A stretch of DNA of 5,235 bases from Fimbriimonadaceae bacterium (GTDB lineage: Bacteria > Armatimonadota > Fimbriimonadia > Fimbriimonadales > Fimbriimonadaceae), in NCBI GenBank assembly GCA_022842565.1, contig JALHPH010000145.1, positions 1 through 5,235 on the forward strand, written 5' to 3'. Under the pieces are notes generated by a model, which was not told the DNA's origin, ran no database searches, and worked only from the letters and a program-made list of their open reading frames with translations. Positions 1-5,235 of the stretch are shown here, piece by piece (within the stretch, counting starts at the first letter, position 1; every line of letters begins with the position of its first letter). A program made the translations under genes and the position numbers.

Positions 1-213
1 GCGAGTGATGGCATCGGCGATGGCAGCTGCGCGGCGGTCCGGCGCAAAACCGTCGAGCGTGGCTTTCAGCGTGAAAACAGGGGACTCATTAATGAAAACG
101 GTTGCCCGCTCCGCACGTACGGTTTGGGCCTGAGTTGCCGCCGCCACAGCGGCGACCAACGGTAACAAGATGAGACGGACTCCCCGCATTGTTGCCGATG
201 GTACCCGGTTCAT
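1..213 (-). CDS. Exported protein, N-terminal part only (possibly MscS-type mechanosensitive channel)
   Basis: Reading the minus strand from the ATG at 213 gives 71 codons that stay open to the window edge, so the C-terminal part is missing. The first 30 or so residues look like a signal peptide: basic residues, then a hydrophobic LILLPLVAAVAAA core and a TQAQT region suitable for cleavage. The mature part begins with ATVFINESPVFTLKA and continues with a DRRAAAIADAI helix. A short beta segment followed by an 'xxRAxxI' helix after a signal peptide is typical of the extracytoplasmic N-terminus of some MscS-family channels, known for example from cyanobacteria. The channel domain is not in the window, so this family call is tentative. 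An internal ATG at 189 would also leave a good signal peptide; neither start has a clear ribosome site. The gene lies 13 bp after the Mrp-type ATPase stop on the same strand, which suggests co-transcription. Confidence 0.6.
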   Translation of the reverse strand, partial: MNRVPSATMRGVRLILLPLVAAVAAATQAQTVRAERATVFINESPVFTLKATLDGFAPDRRAAAIADAITR

Positions 214-226
214 GTTTGCGCGAACG

Positions 227-1330
227 TTAACTGACAGGCGAAAAAGTGGGCCGTTTCTCGCCGCCGAGCCGATTGAGGTCGGTGCGCGACATGGCGAGCA
301 CGCTTGCCTGAGCCGCTAGTACCCGCGCAATCCCAGTAAAAGCCCTAGCCTGGGTGCTCTCGGGATACGCAACCACGCTCGGGATTCCTTGATCGGCGGA
401 GCTGCTGACTTGCGGGTCAAGCGGCACAGTGCCGAGGTAGGGAACCTTGAGCTGCTCGGCAAGGGCTTCGCCGCTGAGGCCACTGAAGATGCGAGATTCT
501 TGGCCACATCCCGGACAGGCAAAGACCGCCATATTCTCCATCACTCCCAATATCGGCGCGTTCAGGCGCTTGAAAAGCAGCGCTGCTTTTCCGGCAATAT
601 TGCTGGCGACATTGTGGGGCGTGGTCACCAGGACTACGCCGGTGAGCGGCACCAGCTGAGCCAGGGACATCGGCGCGTCGCCAGTACCGGGGGGAAGGTC
701 CACTAATAAGTAATCCAATTCTCCCCAATCTACATCTCCTAAAAGCTGCTTCACGGTGCTGGCCACCATCGGCCCGCGCCAAAGCACCGCTTGCCCTTCC
801 TCAAGCAGGAAGCCAAGCGACATGACCTTCAGCCCGAATCGCTCGATCGGTACAATCTTGCCGTCGCGAGTATAGGGATGCTCGCCATGGCAGCCCAGCA
901 TCAACGGGATCGACGGACCATACACGTCCGCGTCCATCAGGCCAACACGCGCACCGGTTTTGGCGAGTGCAACAGCGAGGTTCACAGTCGCAGTGCTCTT
1001 GCCCACGCCGCCTTTACCACTCGCGACGGCGATCACTTGCCGCACGCCGGGAATAAGGTCTTCATTCTGGTTCTTGCGCTCGCGTACTCGGGCCGTCATC
1101 GTGACCAGCACGCTCTCGACTCCGGGAAGAGCCTTCACCGCCTCCTCGCACTGCGTCTGCAGGATCTCTTTGACCGGGCAAGCGGGGGTGGTCAGCTCCA
1201 CCGTAAAGGCCACGTGGCTTGCCTCGATGACCACCTCTTTCACGAAGCCGAGGGTCACAATGTCGCGCCCAAGGTCGGGGTCTTGCACGGCGCCAAGCGC
1301 CTGGAGGATGGCTTCTTCGGTGATGAGCAT
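227..1330 (-). CDS. mrp: Mrp/ApbC-family P-loop ATPase, iron-sulfur cluster carrier
   Basis: A 367-residue cytoplasmic protein of the Mrp/NBP35/ApbC family, which binds [4Fe-4S] clusters and passes them to apo-proteins in an ATP-dependent way. Residues about 5-80 form a MIP18 (DUF59)-like domain with the typical DPDLGRDIVTLGFV and TTPACPVK motifs (Cys51). Residues about 96-340 are the ParA/MinD-type ATPase. The deviant Walker A motif is SGKGGVGKS (104-112, signature Lys106 and P-loop Lys111), the switch I region is DADVYGPS (133-140), and the Walker B/switch II region is DLPPGTGD (211-218). The CPGC pair (Cys272, Cys275) that bridges a cluster between two subunits is present after VMENM. Length is normal for the two-domain form. 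After TTP, where many homologues have QDVALxD, this protein has HNVASNIAG, and there is a non-conserved tail of about 20 residues. The ATG at 1330 is supported by an AAGGA five bases upstream. It is divergent from the mutase-like gene and followed by the exported-protein gene. Confidence 0.95.
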   Translation of the reverse strand: MLITEEAILQALGAVQDPDLGRDIVTLGFVKEVVIEASHVAFTVELTTPACPVKEILQTQCEEAVKALPGVESVLVTMTARVRERKNQNEDLIPGVRQVIAVASGKGGVGKSTATVNLAVALAKTGARVGLMDADVYGPSIPLMLGCHGEHPYTRDGKIVPIERFGLKVMSLGFLLEEGQAVLWRGPMVASTVKQLLGDVDWGELDYLLVDLPPGTGDAPMSLAQLVPLTGVVLVTTPHNVASNIAGKAALLFKRLNAPILGVMENMAVFACPGCGQESRIFSGLSGEALAEQLKVPYLGTVPLDPQVSSSADQGIPSVVAYPESTQARAFTGIARVLAAQASVLAMSRTDLNRLGGEKRPTFSPVS

Positions 1331-1335
1331 GGAAT

Positions 1336-1340
1336 TCCTT
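1336..1340 (-). promoter_or_regulatory. Ribosome binding site of the Mrp-type ATPase gene
   Basis: The minus strand reads AGAAAGGA and then five bases (ATTCC) before the ATG at 1330. This is a good Shine-Dalgarno match at normal spacing. It fixes the start directly before the MIP18-like domain. Confidence 0.75.
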
Positions 1341-1368
1341 TCTACGCGAGTTCGCTTCGGGCTATTCT

Positions 1369-1373
1369 GGGAG
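1369..1373 (+). promoter_or_regulatory. Ribosome binding site for the TTG-started mutase-like gene
   Basis: GGGAG followed by four bases and then TTG at 1378. The spacing is slightly short but usable. It supports the unusual TTG start; the next in-frame ATG codons (residues 52 and 60) would remove the first beta strand, MKRIVFVLP. Confidence 0.5.
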
Positions 1374-1377
1374 CACC

Positions 1378-2460
1378 TTGAAACGGATCGTGTTTGTTCT
1401 GCCGGAGTTGATCGACGGACCGGGCGGCGAAAGCTTGGTCGAGGGCATTTTAGGATTGCCGCTTCCTCAACGCGTCCTGCGCCTTGCTCCGCTCGATCAG
1501 CATCCTGTGGCCGAACTGGCTTATTTTGGCATGCCTCCCGGCGACCCCGTTTCCATGGGTCCCATTACGATGGCCGCTCTCCGCGCGGAACCTCCCTCGA
1601 ACGCGGTTCGGTTCCACCTGAGTGTCGGCTCGCTCACGGATGGGGTCATCGGTCAGACAGTGCCACCCCGTGGCGAAGAGCAAGACGCAATTTTTTGGGC
1701 GCTGGACAAGCTGAAAGGCAAGCGGTGGGTGCCCGTGCGCGGCAGGGGGCTCGATCATGGCTTGGTCTGGGAAGAAGGCTCGCTGAATCTGACCTGCACC
1801 GAATTTCAAGAAGCTGTTGGGAAGAAGTTGGAGTCGGCGTTGCCACACGGAGAAGGAGAAGACGCGCTGCGGTGCTTCATTGATGACTCCCTGAACCTGC
1901 TTGATGAGCACGACGTAAACAAGCGTCGCCGAGACGAGGGCGTGCCACCCATGAACCTGTTTTGGCCCTGGGGGCCCGGGTTTGCGCCGCAATTGCCCAA
2001 CTGGTCGCTCGCACATGGCGAGCCGCTGGTCGTCATGGGCCAAGGGCTGCGGCTGGAGGGGCTTGCGCGTTTGCAGGGGCTTACGTTCAGCGACATCGGC
2101 AACGGCTGGCGGACCGAGTGGAAGGGTCTTGATTTCACTCGGCCGCTTCCGCATTTGTTAGCGCTCGACGTTTTCGTCGAGGCTCGACGGCACAATCAAC
2201 TGGACCGCGCGCAGGAGCTCTGGGACCGAATTGTGAAGCACTCCCTCGCGCCGCTCCTGGACGCACGAGACGGAACTCTGATGCGACTGGCGATTGTTGC
2301 CCCAAGCAGGCATCACGAAGGTCTCGCGGCGGTTTGGAACGGTACAGGCCAGCAACATGACCGGGTACCGTTCCACGAGAGGGTACTGGGCGATTCGACG
2401 GTGCTCCTTGCAAACTTATGGGATGTTGTAAATCGTTGTTGGGCGCGGCCCTCGGCCTAG
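1378..2460 (+). CDS. Divergent ApgM-like (cofactor-independent phosphoglycerate mutase-related) protein, probably lacking the catalytic motifs
   Basis: A 360-residue protein without signal peptide or membrane segment. The clearest family mark is residues 180-235: VNKRRRDEGVPPMNLFWPWGPG, then APQLPNW and a LEGLARLQGL segment. This follows the archaeal-type 2,3-bisphosphoglycerate-independent phosphoglycerate mutase pattern (N..R...G..aN.iWlWG.G..P.lP.F, then kGia...G). Other parts that line up are RFHLSVGSLTDGV (78-90, compare 'R.n.vt..dG'), VEARRHNQLDRAQELWDRIVK (267-287, compare 'D..GH.gd...K...ie.iD') and APSRHH...VPF (308-332, compare 'pDH...VPf'). What differs is important. The N-terminal DGMAD-type metal site reads LPELIDG, no nucleophile serine segment of the 'GSDVANLS' kind is visible, and the C-terminal DH reads RHH. 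It is therefore likely a non-mutase homologue or a pseudoenzyme of the alkaline phosphatase superfamily. The start is TTG with GGGAG upstream. The final 14 codons overlap the next gene. Confidence 0.7.
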   Translation: MKRIVFVLPELIDGPGGESLVEGILGLPLPQRVLRLAPLDQHPVAELAYFGMPPGDPVSMGPITMAALRAEPPSNAVRFHLSVGSLTDGVIGQTVPPRGEEQDAIFWALDKLKGKRWVPVRGRGLDHGLVWEEGSLNLTCTEFQEAVGKKLESALPHGEGEDALRCFIDDSLNLLDEHDVNKRRRDEGVPPMNLFWPWGPGFAPQLPNWSLAHGEPLVVMGQGLRLEGLARLQGLTFSDIGNGWRTEWKGLDFTRPLPHLLALDVFVEARRHNQLDRAQELWDRIVKHSLAPLLDARDGTLMRLAIVAPSRHHEGLAAVWNGTGQQHDRVPFHERVLGDSTVLLANLWDVVNRCWARPSA

Positions 2461-2489
2461 TCTGCCTCTTACCCGGGTTGGCCTGGGCA
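2418..2489 (+). other. Signal peptide of the repeat protein
   Basis: Residues 1-24 have a short positive N-region (Lys5), a hydrophobic core and a small-x-small AWA end before Gln25, which fits signal peptidase I cleavage. Cys3, Cys4 and Cys16 are present but none is in a lipobox context ([LVI]-x-[GAS]-C), so a lipoprotein is unlikely. Confidence 0.75.
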
Positions 2490-5126
2490 CAGGTCACGGA
2501 CCGTGAAAGGGAGCTTTATCAGCAGGCCCTCGCGGCTGCTAACCTGGGTCCAAACGACCTCATTTGGGATCGCCGACCGTTCACCGATGCCTGGCGCATG
2601 CCGCTCATCGACCGAGCGCTCGATCGACCCTTTGAAACCGGCGATGCCCTCATGTCGCTTCAACGCACGACCGCGACGAACTCGCCGTCCCAAATCCTCG
2701 CTTTGTTAGCGGCGACCGCCTACGGCGAGACTTGGCGGCCCCGTTCGGTCGAAGATGCGCTGATTGAAGATGCGCAGTTGCCAGCCGAGGTCCGGCGACC
2801 GGTTTCGGCCATTGCGCGGGCGATCGCGCAAGCCACACTGCAAGTGCGCAAAGCTACCGAAAAACTCACCGAAGCCGACGCGCGATTGGTGATTGAGAGC
2901 CTTCCCCAATTGGCCGTCGAGGAAGAGAGTTTACGATTTGATTTTGTGCGGCAGCCCTCGGCGACACTTACCGAAGTTCTTGGGCTACTAGAGCAGGTGG
3001 ACCTGGCCGCGATTCGCGCCGCCGCAGCCCAACTCAGCTCGGCCATCGACGAACAGCTCCCAGCGCTGCAGCGTACAACGTATGACCCGAAGGAGCCCCT
3101 TTCGTTCCGTGTTTACGGTCAGCTCGTTCGGCTGATGGGCCGCGGGAGCGACAAGTTCGCTTACACCGACGCCATGCTCGCCATCGATTTTGGTGGCGAC
3201 GATGTGTACGAGGGCCGTCCAGGAGCGGGCGTGCGGTATGCCGCTGTGTTGATCGACTTGGGTGGGAACGACCGCTATCAAGGCCGCGATCTTTCGGTCG
3301 GCACCGGGGTGCTGGGTATTGGCATTGCGCGGGACCTGAGTGGCGACGACACCTACGCGGGCAACAACCTTTCGTGTGGCGTAGGCATGGCTGGGGTAGG
3401 GCTCTTGATCGATAGCGCGGGTGACGACGTGTACCGGGCCAAGACTCTGGCTCAGGGATTTGGCATGTTCGGAGTCGGATTGTTGGTGGACGCTTCCGGC
3501 GACGACCTTTATCAACTTGGTCTCATGGGCCAGGGCGCGGCGCGCACGAGTGGCGTCGGCATGCTCATCGACCGGAAGGGCGACGATACCTACCGAGCCG
3601 GCGGCATCATCGTGAACAGCCCCCTTTTCGAGGATGTGACCTACAGCTTCGCGCAGGGCTACGCGAGCGGCTACCGCGAGGATACAGGTGGGATCAGCGG
3701 CGGCATCGGCATGCTCACCGACATGGAGGGCCGCGACGCCTACATGAGCGAAACGTACGCCCAAGGCGCGTCCTACTGGCTCTCGATTGGCAGCCTGCTT
3801 GATGGCGCGGGCCACGATTCTTACTCGGGATACCACTACGTTCAGAGCAGCGCCATGCACCTCTGCGCCGCGTACCTAATGGATTTGGCCGGGGATGATT
3901 CTTACAGCACTAAGTTCGGCGCGAGTCATGCCATCGGGCACGATTACGGCGTTGCGATGCTGCTGGACCGAGCCGGAAACGACCTCTATTTCGCTCAAGA
4001 CTCGATCCCCGGCATCGGAAATGCAAACGGCATTGGCCTTTTTATCGAAGGGGCAGGGAACGACCGGTATCAGGGACCCCCGGGTCGCGGAAATGCAGCG
4101 CGGGGCTCTGGCTCGGTCGGCCTCTTTGTGGATGGCGACGGGCAGGATGTCTATCGTGACGGACTGGCGGATGGCCAGGTCCGGCGACCTGACGCTTGGA
4201 GCCTGGGATACGACCTTGCGAGCTCGAAGATAGACGCGGGACCCAGCGAGCGCACTGCCCCCCGCCCGCTGCCTGGCTCATTACCAGTGCCTAACACCGC
4301 CGAAATGGAGCAGCTTTATCGGCGGGCGACGCAGTGGTCGGTTGGCACGGCACAGGCGCAAGTCGAGGAGGCGCTCTCCAAGCTCGTGGGGGTTGGGCTC
4401 CCTGCCGTCCAATGGATGCTCGACAAAAAGTTGACGACCTCTGATCGGCTCCAAAACCGGGCGTTCGTGCATGTCATCCGCGATGTCGGCGTCGAGGCAC
4501 AACGGCTGCTGGGCGCGAAGATTGCGTCTGGAAATCTCAACGAGAAGCGAAATGGTCTTGCGATCGCAGTTGATGGGAATTTCCGCGAAGCGGCGGGAGT
4601 GGTGCCGGGGCTGATGAGCGTCCCCGAACTCCAGAACAATGCGGTGCGCGCGGCAGGTGTCTTGGGTGCCAATGAGGCGGTACCGTCGCTGATGAGACTC
4701 GCCGCCAACCGCAGCCAATTGGGGCTGAGCGCACTCATTTCTTTGGCCCAGATTGGCGATGAGCGCGCGTTTACCACCGCCGAATCTCTACTGATCACAG
4801 GTAGCTTGCCGGTCCGCCAGGCGGCAATTGACCTCATGGTGAAGTTTCCGCTGCGTGCGACGGCGACCGGGCAGCGCCTGTTGCTAGAAAAAGAAGAGCG
4901 CAGCGTTCGGATCGGCGTCGAACTGCTGGGCCGGGTGGGGACGCCCGAGGCTCTGGCCGAAGTCGGCACACGGCTCTTGGCCCCGTCGCCCGGTGTGCGC
5001 GCTCAAGCCATTCTGGCTCTGCAGGGCCAGTGCCCAGAGGATCTGCGTCTCCGTTTCTTAAGCATGCGGATGGACCCCGATGCAATGGTCCGTGCCGTGG
5101 CGATGCGCGCCGATCCGGGACGCTAA
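2418..5126 (+). CDS. Large exported protein with twelve DxxGxDxY solenoid repeats and C-terminal HEAT-like repeats
   Basis: A 902-residue protein that I do not recognise as a named gene. Residues 1-24 are a signal peptide (Lys5, hydrophobic core LLGAALGLVCLLPGL, AWA before Gln25), so it should reach the periplasm or cell surface. No lipobox or later membrane segment is seen. Residues 26-250 are mostly helical and Ala/Leu/Glu-rich with no known motif. Residues 251-580 hold twelve copies of D-x-x-G-x-D-x-Y, mostly 26-28 residues apart, joined by Gly-rich 'aqGfg..GvGlLiD' segments. This looks like a beta-solenoid, and acidic turns of this type, similar in flavour to RTX GGxGxDxL turns, could bind calcium (inference). 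Residues 583-627 are a Pro-rich linker. Residues about 628-902 form HEAT-like helical pairs with 'vR.aa...L...g...a...l' patterning. The ATG at 2418 lies inside the preceding gene and has no clear ribosome site, so coupling is likely; the signal peptide begins right there, which supports this start. A structural or binding role is more likely than catalysis. Confidence 0.85.
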   Translation: MGCCKSLLGAALGLVCLLPGLAWAQVTDRERELYQQALAAANLGPNDLIWDRRPFTDAWRMPLIDRALDRPFETGDALMSLQRTTATNSPSQILALLAATAYGETWRPRSVEDALIEDAQLPAEVRRPVSAIARAIAQATLQVRKATEKLTEADARLVIESLPQLAVEEESLRFDFVRQPSATLTEVLGLLEQVDLAAIRAAAAQLSSAIDEQLPALQRTTYDPKEPLSFRVYGQLVRLMGRGSDKFAYTDAMLAIDFGGDDVYEGRPGAGVRYAAVLIDLGGNDRYQGRDLSVGTGVLGIGIARDLSGDDTYAGNNLSCGVGMAGVGLLIDSAGDDVYRAKTLAQGFGMFGVGLLVDASGDDLYQLGLMGQGAARTSGVGMLIDRKGDDTYRAGGIIVNSPLFEDVTYSFAQGYASGYREDTGGISGGIGMLTDMEGRDAYMSETYAQGASYWLSIGSLLDGAGHDSYSGYHYVQSSAMHLCAAYLMDLAGDDSYSTKFGASHAIGHDYGVAMLLDRAGNDLYFAQDSIPGIGNANGIGLFIEGAGNDRYQGPPGRGNAARGSGSVGLFVDGDGQDVYRDGLADGQVRRPDAWSLGYDLASSKIDAGPSERTAPRPLPGSLPVPNTAEMEQLYRRATQWSVGTAQAQVEEALSKLVGVGLPAVQWMLDKKLTTSDRLQNRAFVHVIRDVGVEAQRLLGAKIASGNLNEKRNGLAIAVDGNFREAAGVVPGLMSVPELQNNAVRAAGVLGANEAVPSLMRLAANRSQLGLSALISLAQIGDERAFTTAESLLITGSLPVRQAAIDLMVKFPLRATATGQRLLLEKEERSVRIGVELLGRVGTPEALAEVGTRLLAPSPGVRAQAILALQGQCPEDLRLRFLSMRMDPDAMVRAVAMRADPGR
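3186..4154 (+). repeat. Twelve-copy D-x-x-G-x-D-x-Y protein repeat block
   Basis: The first Asp of each motif is at residues 257, 280, 306, 332, 358, 385, 435, 462, 489, 517, 544 (Glu) and 572. Spacings are 23, 26, 26, 26, 27, 50, 27, 27, 28, 27 and 28 residues. The Gly, the second Asp and the Tyr are kept in all twelve copies; the first acidic residue is Asp in eleven and Glu in one. The residue between Gly and the second Asp varies (Asp, Asn, Arg, His, Gln). At DNA level the copies are diverged, so this is an old repeat family rather than a recent tandem expansion. Confidence 0.9.
4335..5069 (+). repeat. HEAT-like helical repeats at the C-terminus of the repeat protein
   Basis: Residues about 640-884 break into roughly eight helical pairs of 25-30 residues. 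Units begin near residues 640, 676, 708, 738, 767, 797, 828 and 858. Typical stretches are NNAVRAAGVLGANEAVPSLM, PVRQAAIDLM, RSVRIGVELLGRVGTPEALA and PGVRAQAILAL. The recurring 'VR.a....L...g...a...L' pattern matches the PBS-lyase type of HEAT repeats, which act as protein-binding scaffolds. The first three units are weaker than the last five. Confidence 0.65.
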
Positions 5127-5134
5127 AACAATAA

Positions 5135-5167
5135 GAAGCTGGCTGCACCCAAGGCGCAGCCAGCTTC
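5135..5167. terminator. Perfect 12-bp hairpin, likely bidirectional terminator between converging genes
   Basis: The arms GAAGCTGGCTGC (5135-5146) and GCAGCCAGCTTC (5156-5167) are perfect reverse complements around a 9-base loop. It lies 8 bases after the repeat-protein stop and 16 bases beyond the stop of the converging minus-strand gene. On the minus strand the stem is followed by TTATTGTTTT, a usable U-rich tail; on the plus strand only ATTAAC follows. Intrinsic termination is therefore expected to be stronger for the minus-strand gene. Confidence 0.75.
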
Positions 5168-5183
5168 ATTAACAGCAGATCGC

Positions 5184-5235
5184 TTAGTTCAGGATGGCGT
5201 AGATCTGGTCCTCGTCAAGGATCGTGTAGTCCGTT
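5184..5235 (-). CDS. groS: C-terminal end of a converging gene, probably co-chaperonin GroES
   Basis: Only the last 16 full codons and the TAA stop (5184-5186) are inside the window. They read TDYTILDEDQIYAILN. GroES proteins end in a strand pattern of the type 'eYlil.e.dIlAii', and this tail fits it closely in order and distance from the stop: Tyr, a hydrophobic pair, acidic residues, Ile, Ala, Ile/Leu. With so few residues the assignment is a good guess rather than proof. The upstream end of the gene lies beyond the right edge, and its terminator is probably the hairpin at 5135-5167. Confidence 0.5.
   Translation of the reverse strand, partial: TDYTILDEDQIYAILN

Larger units (their letters stand above)
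1331..1377. promoter_or_regulatory. 47-bp divergent intergenic region
   Basis: The only space between the divergent starts at 1330 (minus) and 1378 (plus). If both genes are transcribed from here, the promoters must overlap each other, or lie within the neighbouring coding sequence. A TATTCT at 1363-1368 is a weak -10-like match on the plus strand, but it lies so close to the TTG start that it would give an almost leaderless mRNA. I see no convincing -35/-10 pair on either strand, and no clear operator palindrome. Confidence 0.35.

Noticed and set aside
214..226. Possible operator palindrome in GTTTGCGCGAACG
   Set aside because: The symmetry is short and imperfect, and the site lies between two genes that look co-transcribed.
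791..1381. A 196-codon plus-strand open frame opposite the ATPase gene
   Set aside because: It is antisense to conserved Walker A and MIP18-like coding sequence and shows no family motif of its own.
960..1883. A 307-codon plus-strand open frame across the divergent region
   Set aside because: It is antisense to the well-supported Mrp-type ATPase and out of frame with the mutase-like gene. The translation is Arg/Ser-rich low-complexity sequence typical of a shadow frame in GC-rich DNA.
1450..2154. A 234-codon minus-strand open frame opposite the mutase-like gene
   Set aside because: The plus-strand frame shows the conserved NLFWPWGPG region and a usable ribosome site, while the minus-strand product shows no recognisable motif.
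2418..2489. Lipoprotein signal because of Cys3, Cys4 and Cys16
   Set aside because: None of the cysteines follows a lipobox; GLV before Cys16 does not fit, and AWA before Gln25 is a better signal peptidase I site.
2988..3860. A 290-codon open frame antisense to the repeat block
   Set aside because: It lies wholly within the repeat-protein gene. Its regular 'VVA..vdqh.d..HA' look is the mirror of the periodic GAC/GGC coding pattern; no ribosome site or known domain supports it.
3186..4154. Classical RTX nonapeptide (GGxGxDxLx) calcium-binding repeats
   Set aside because: The GxD turn is similar, but the period is 26-28 rather than 9 residues and Tyr replaces the aliphatic position. I call it RTX-like only in flavour.

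Overview
This is a GC-rich (about 60% by eye) bacterial window. It holds three complete protein genes, two genes cut by the window edges and one strong inverted repeat. No rRNA, tRNA, CRISPR array, insertion sequence or phage feature is visible. The organism cannot be named with certainty. One good Shine-Dalgarno site occurs among several weak ones, one gene starts with TTG, and a secreted DxxGxDxY-repeat protein sits among housekeeping genes. These features suggest an environmental, Gram-negative-type lineage such as Armatimonadota, Planctomycetota or a relative; this is inference only.

Left part, minus strand (1-1330). A complete Mrp/ApbC-type P-loop ATPase (227-1330, MIP18-like N-terminal domain plus ParA/MinD-type ATPase domain) is followed 13 bp downstream by the start of an exported protein (1-213). 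That protein has a signal peptide and may be an MscS-type channel with an extracytoplasmic N-terminal segment. The two look like an operon.

Centre, plus strand (1378-5126). Only 47 bp from the ATPase start, a divergent gene begins with TTG (1378-2460). It encodes a 360-residue protein that resembles the cofactor-independent, archaeal-type phosphoglycerate mutases of the alkaline phosphatase superfamily. The N-terminal catalytic and metal-binding motifs do not appear to be kept. Its last 43 bases overlap the start of a 902-residue exported protein (2418-5126). That protein has a signal peptide, a helical N-terminal region, a solenoid-like block with twelve copies of a D-x-x-G-x-D-x-Y motif, and a C-terminal stretch of HEAT-like helical repeats. 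The overlap and the lack of a clear ribosome site suggest translational coupling of the pair.

Right end. A perfect 12-bp hairpin (5135-5167) lies between the repeat-protein gene and a converging minus-strand gene. Only the last 16 codons of that gene are in the window; they read like the C-terminus of the co-chaperonin GroES.

The most unusual content is the pair formed by the divergent mutase-like protein and the secreted repeat protein. The other genes look like ordinary housekeeping functions.
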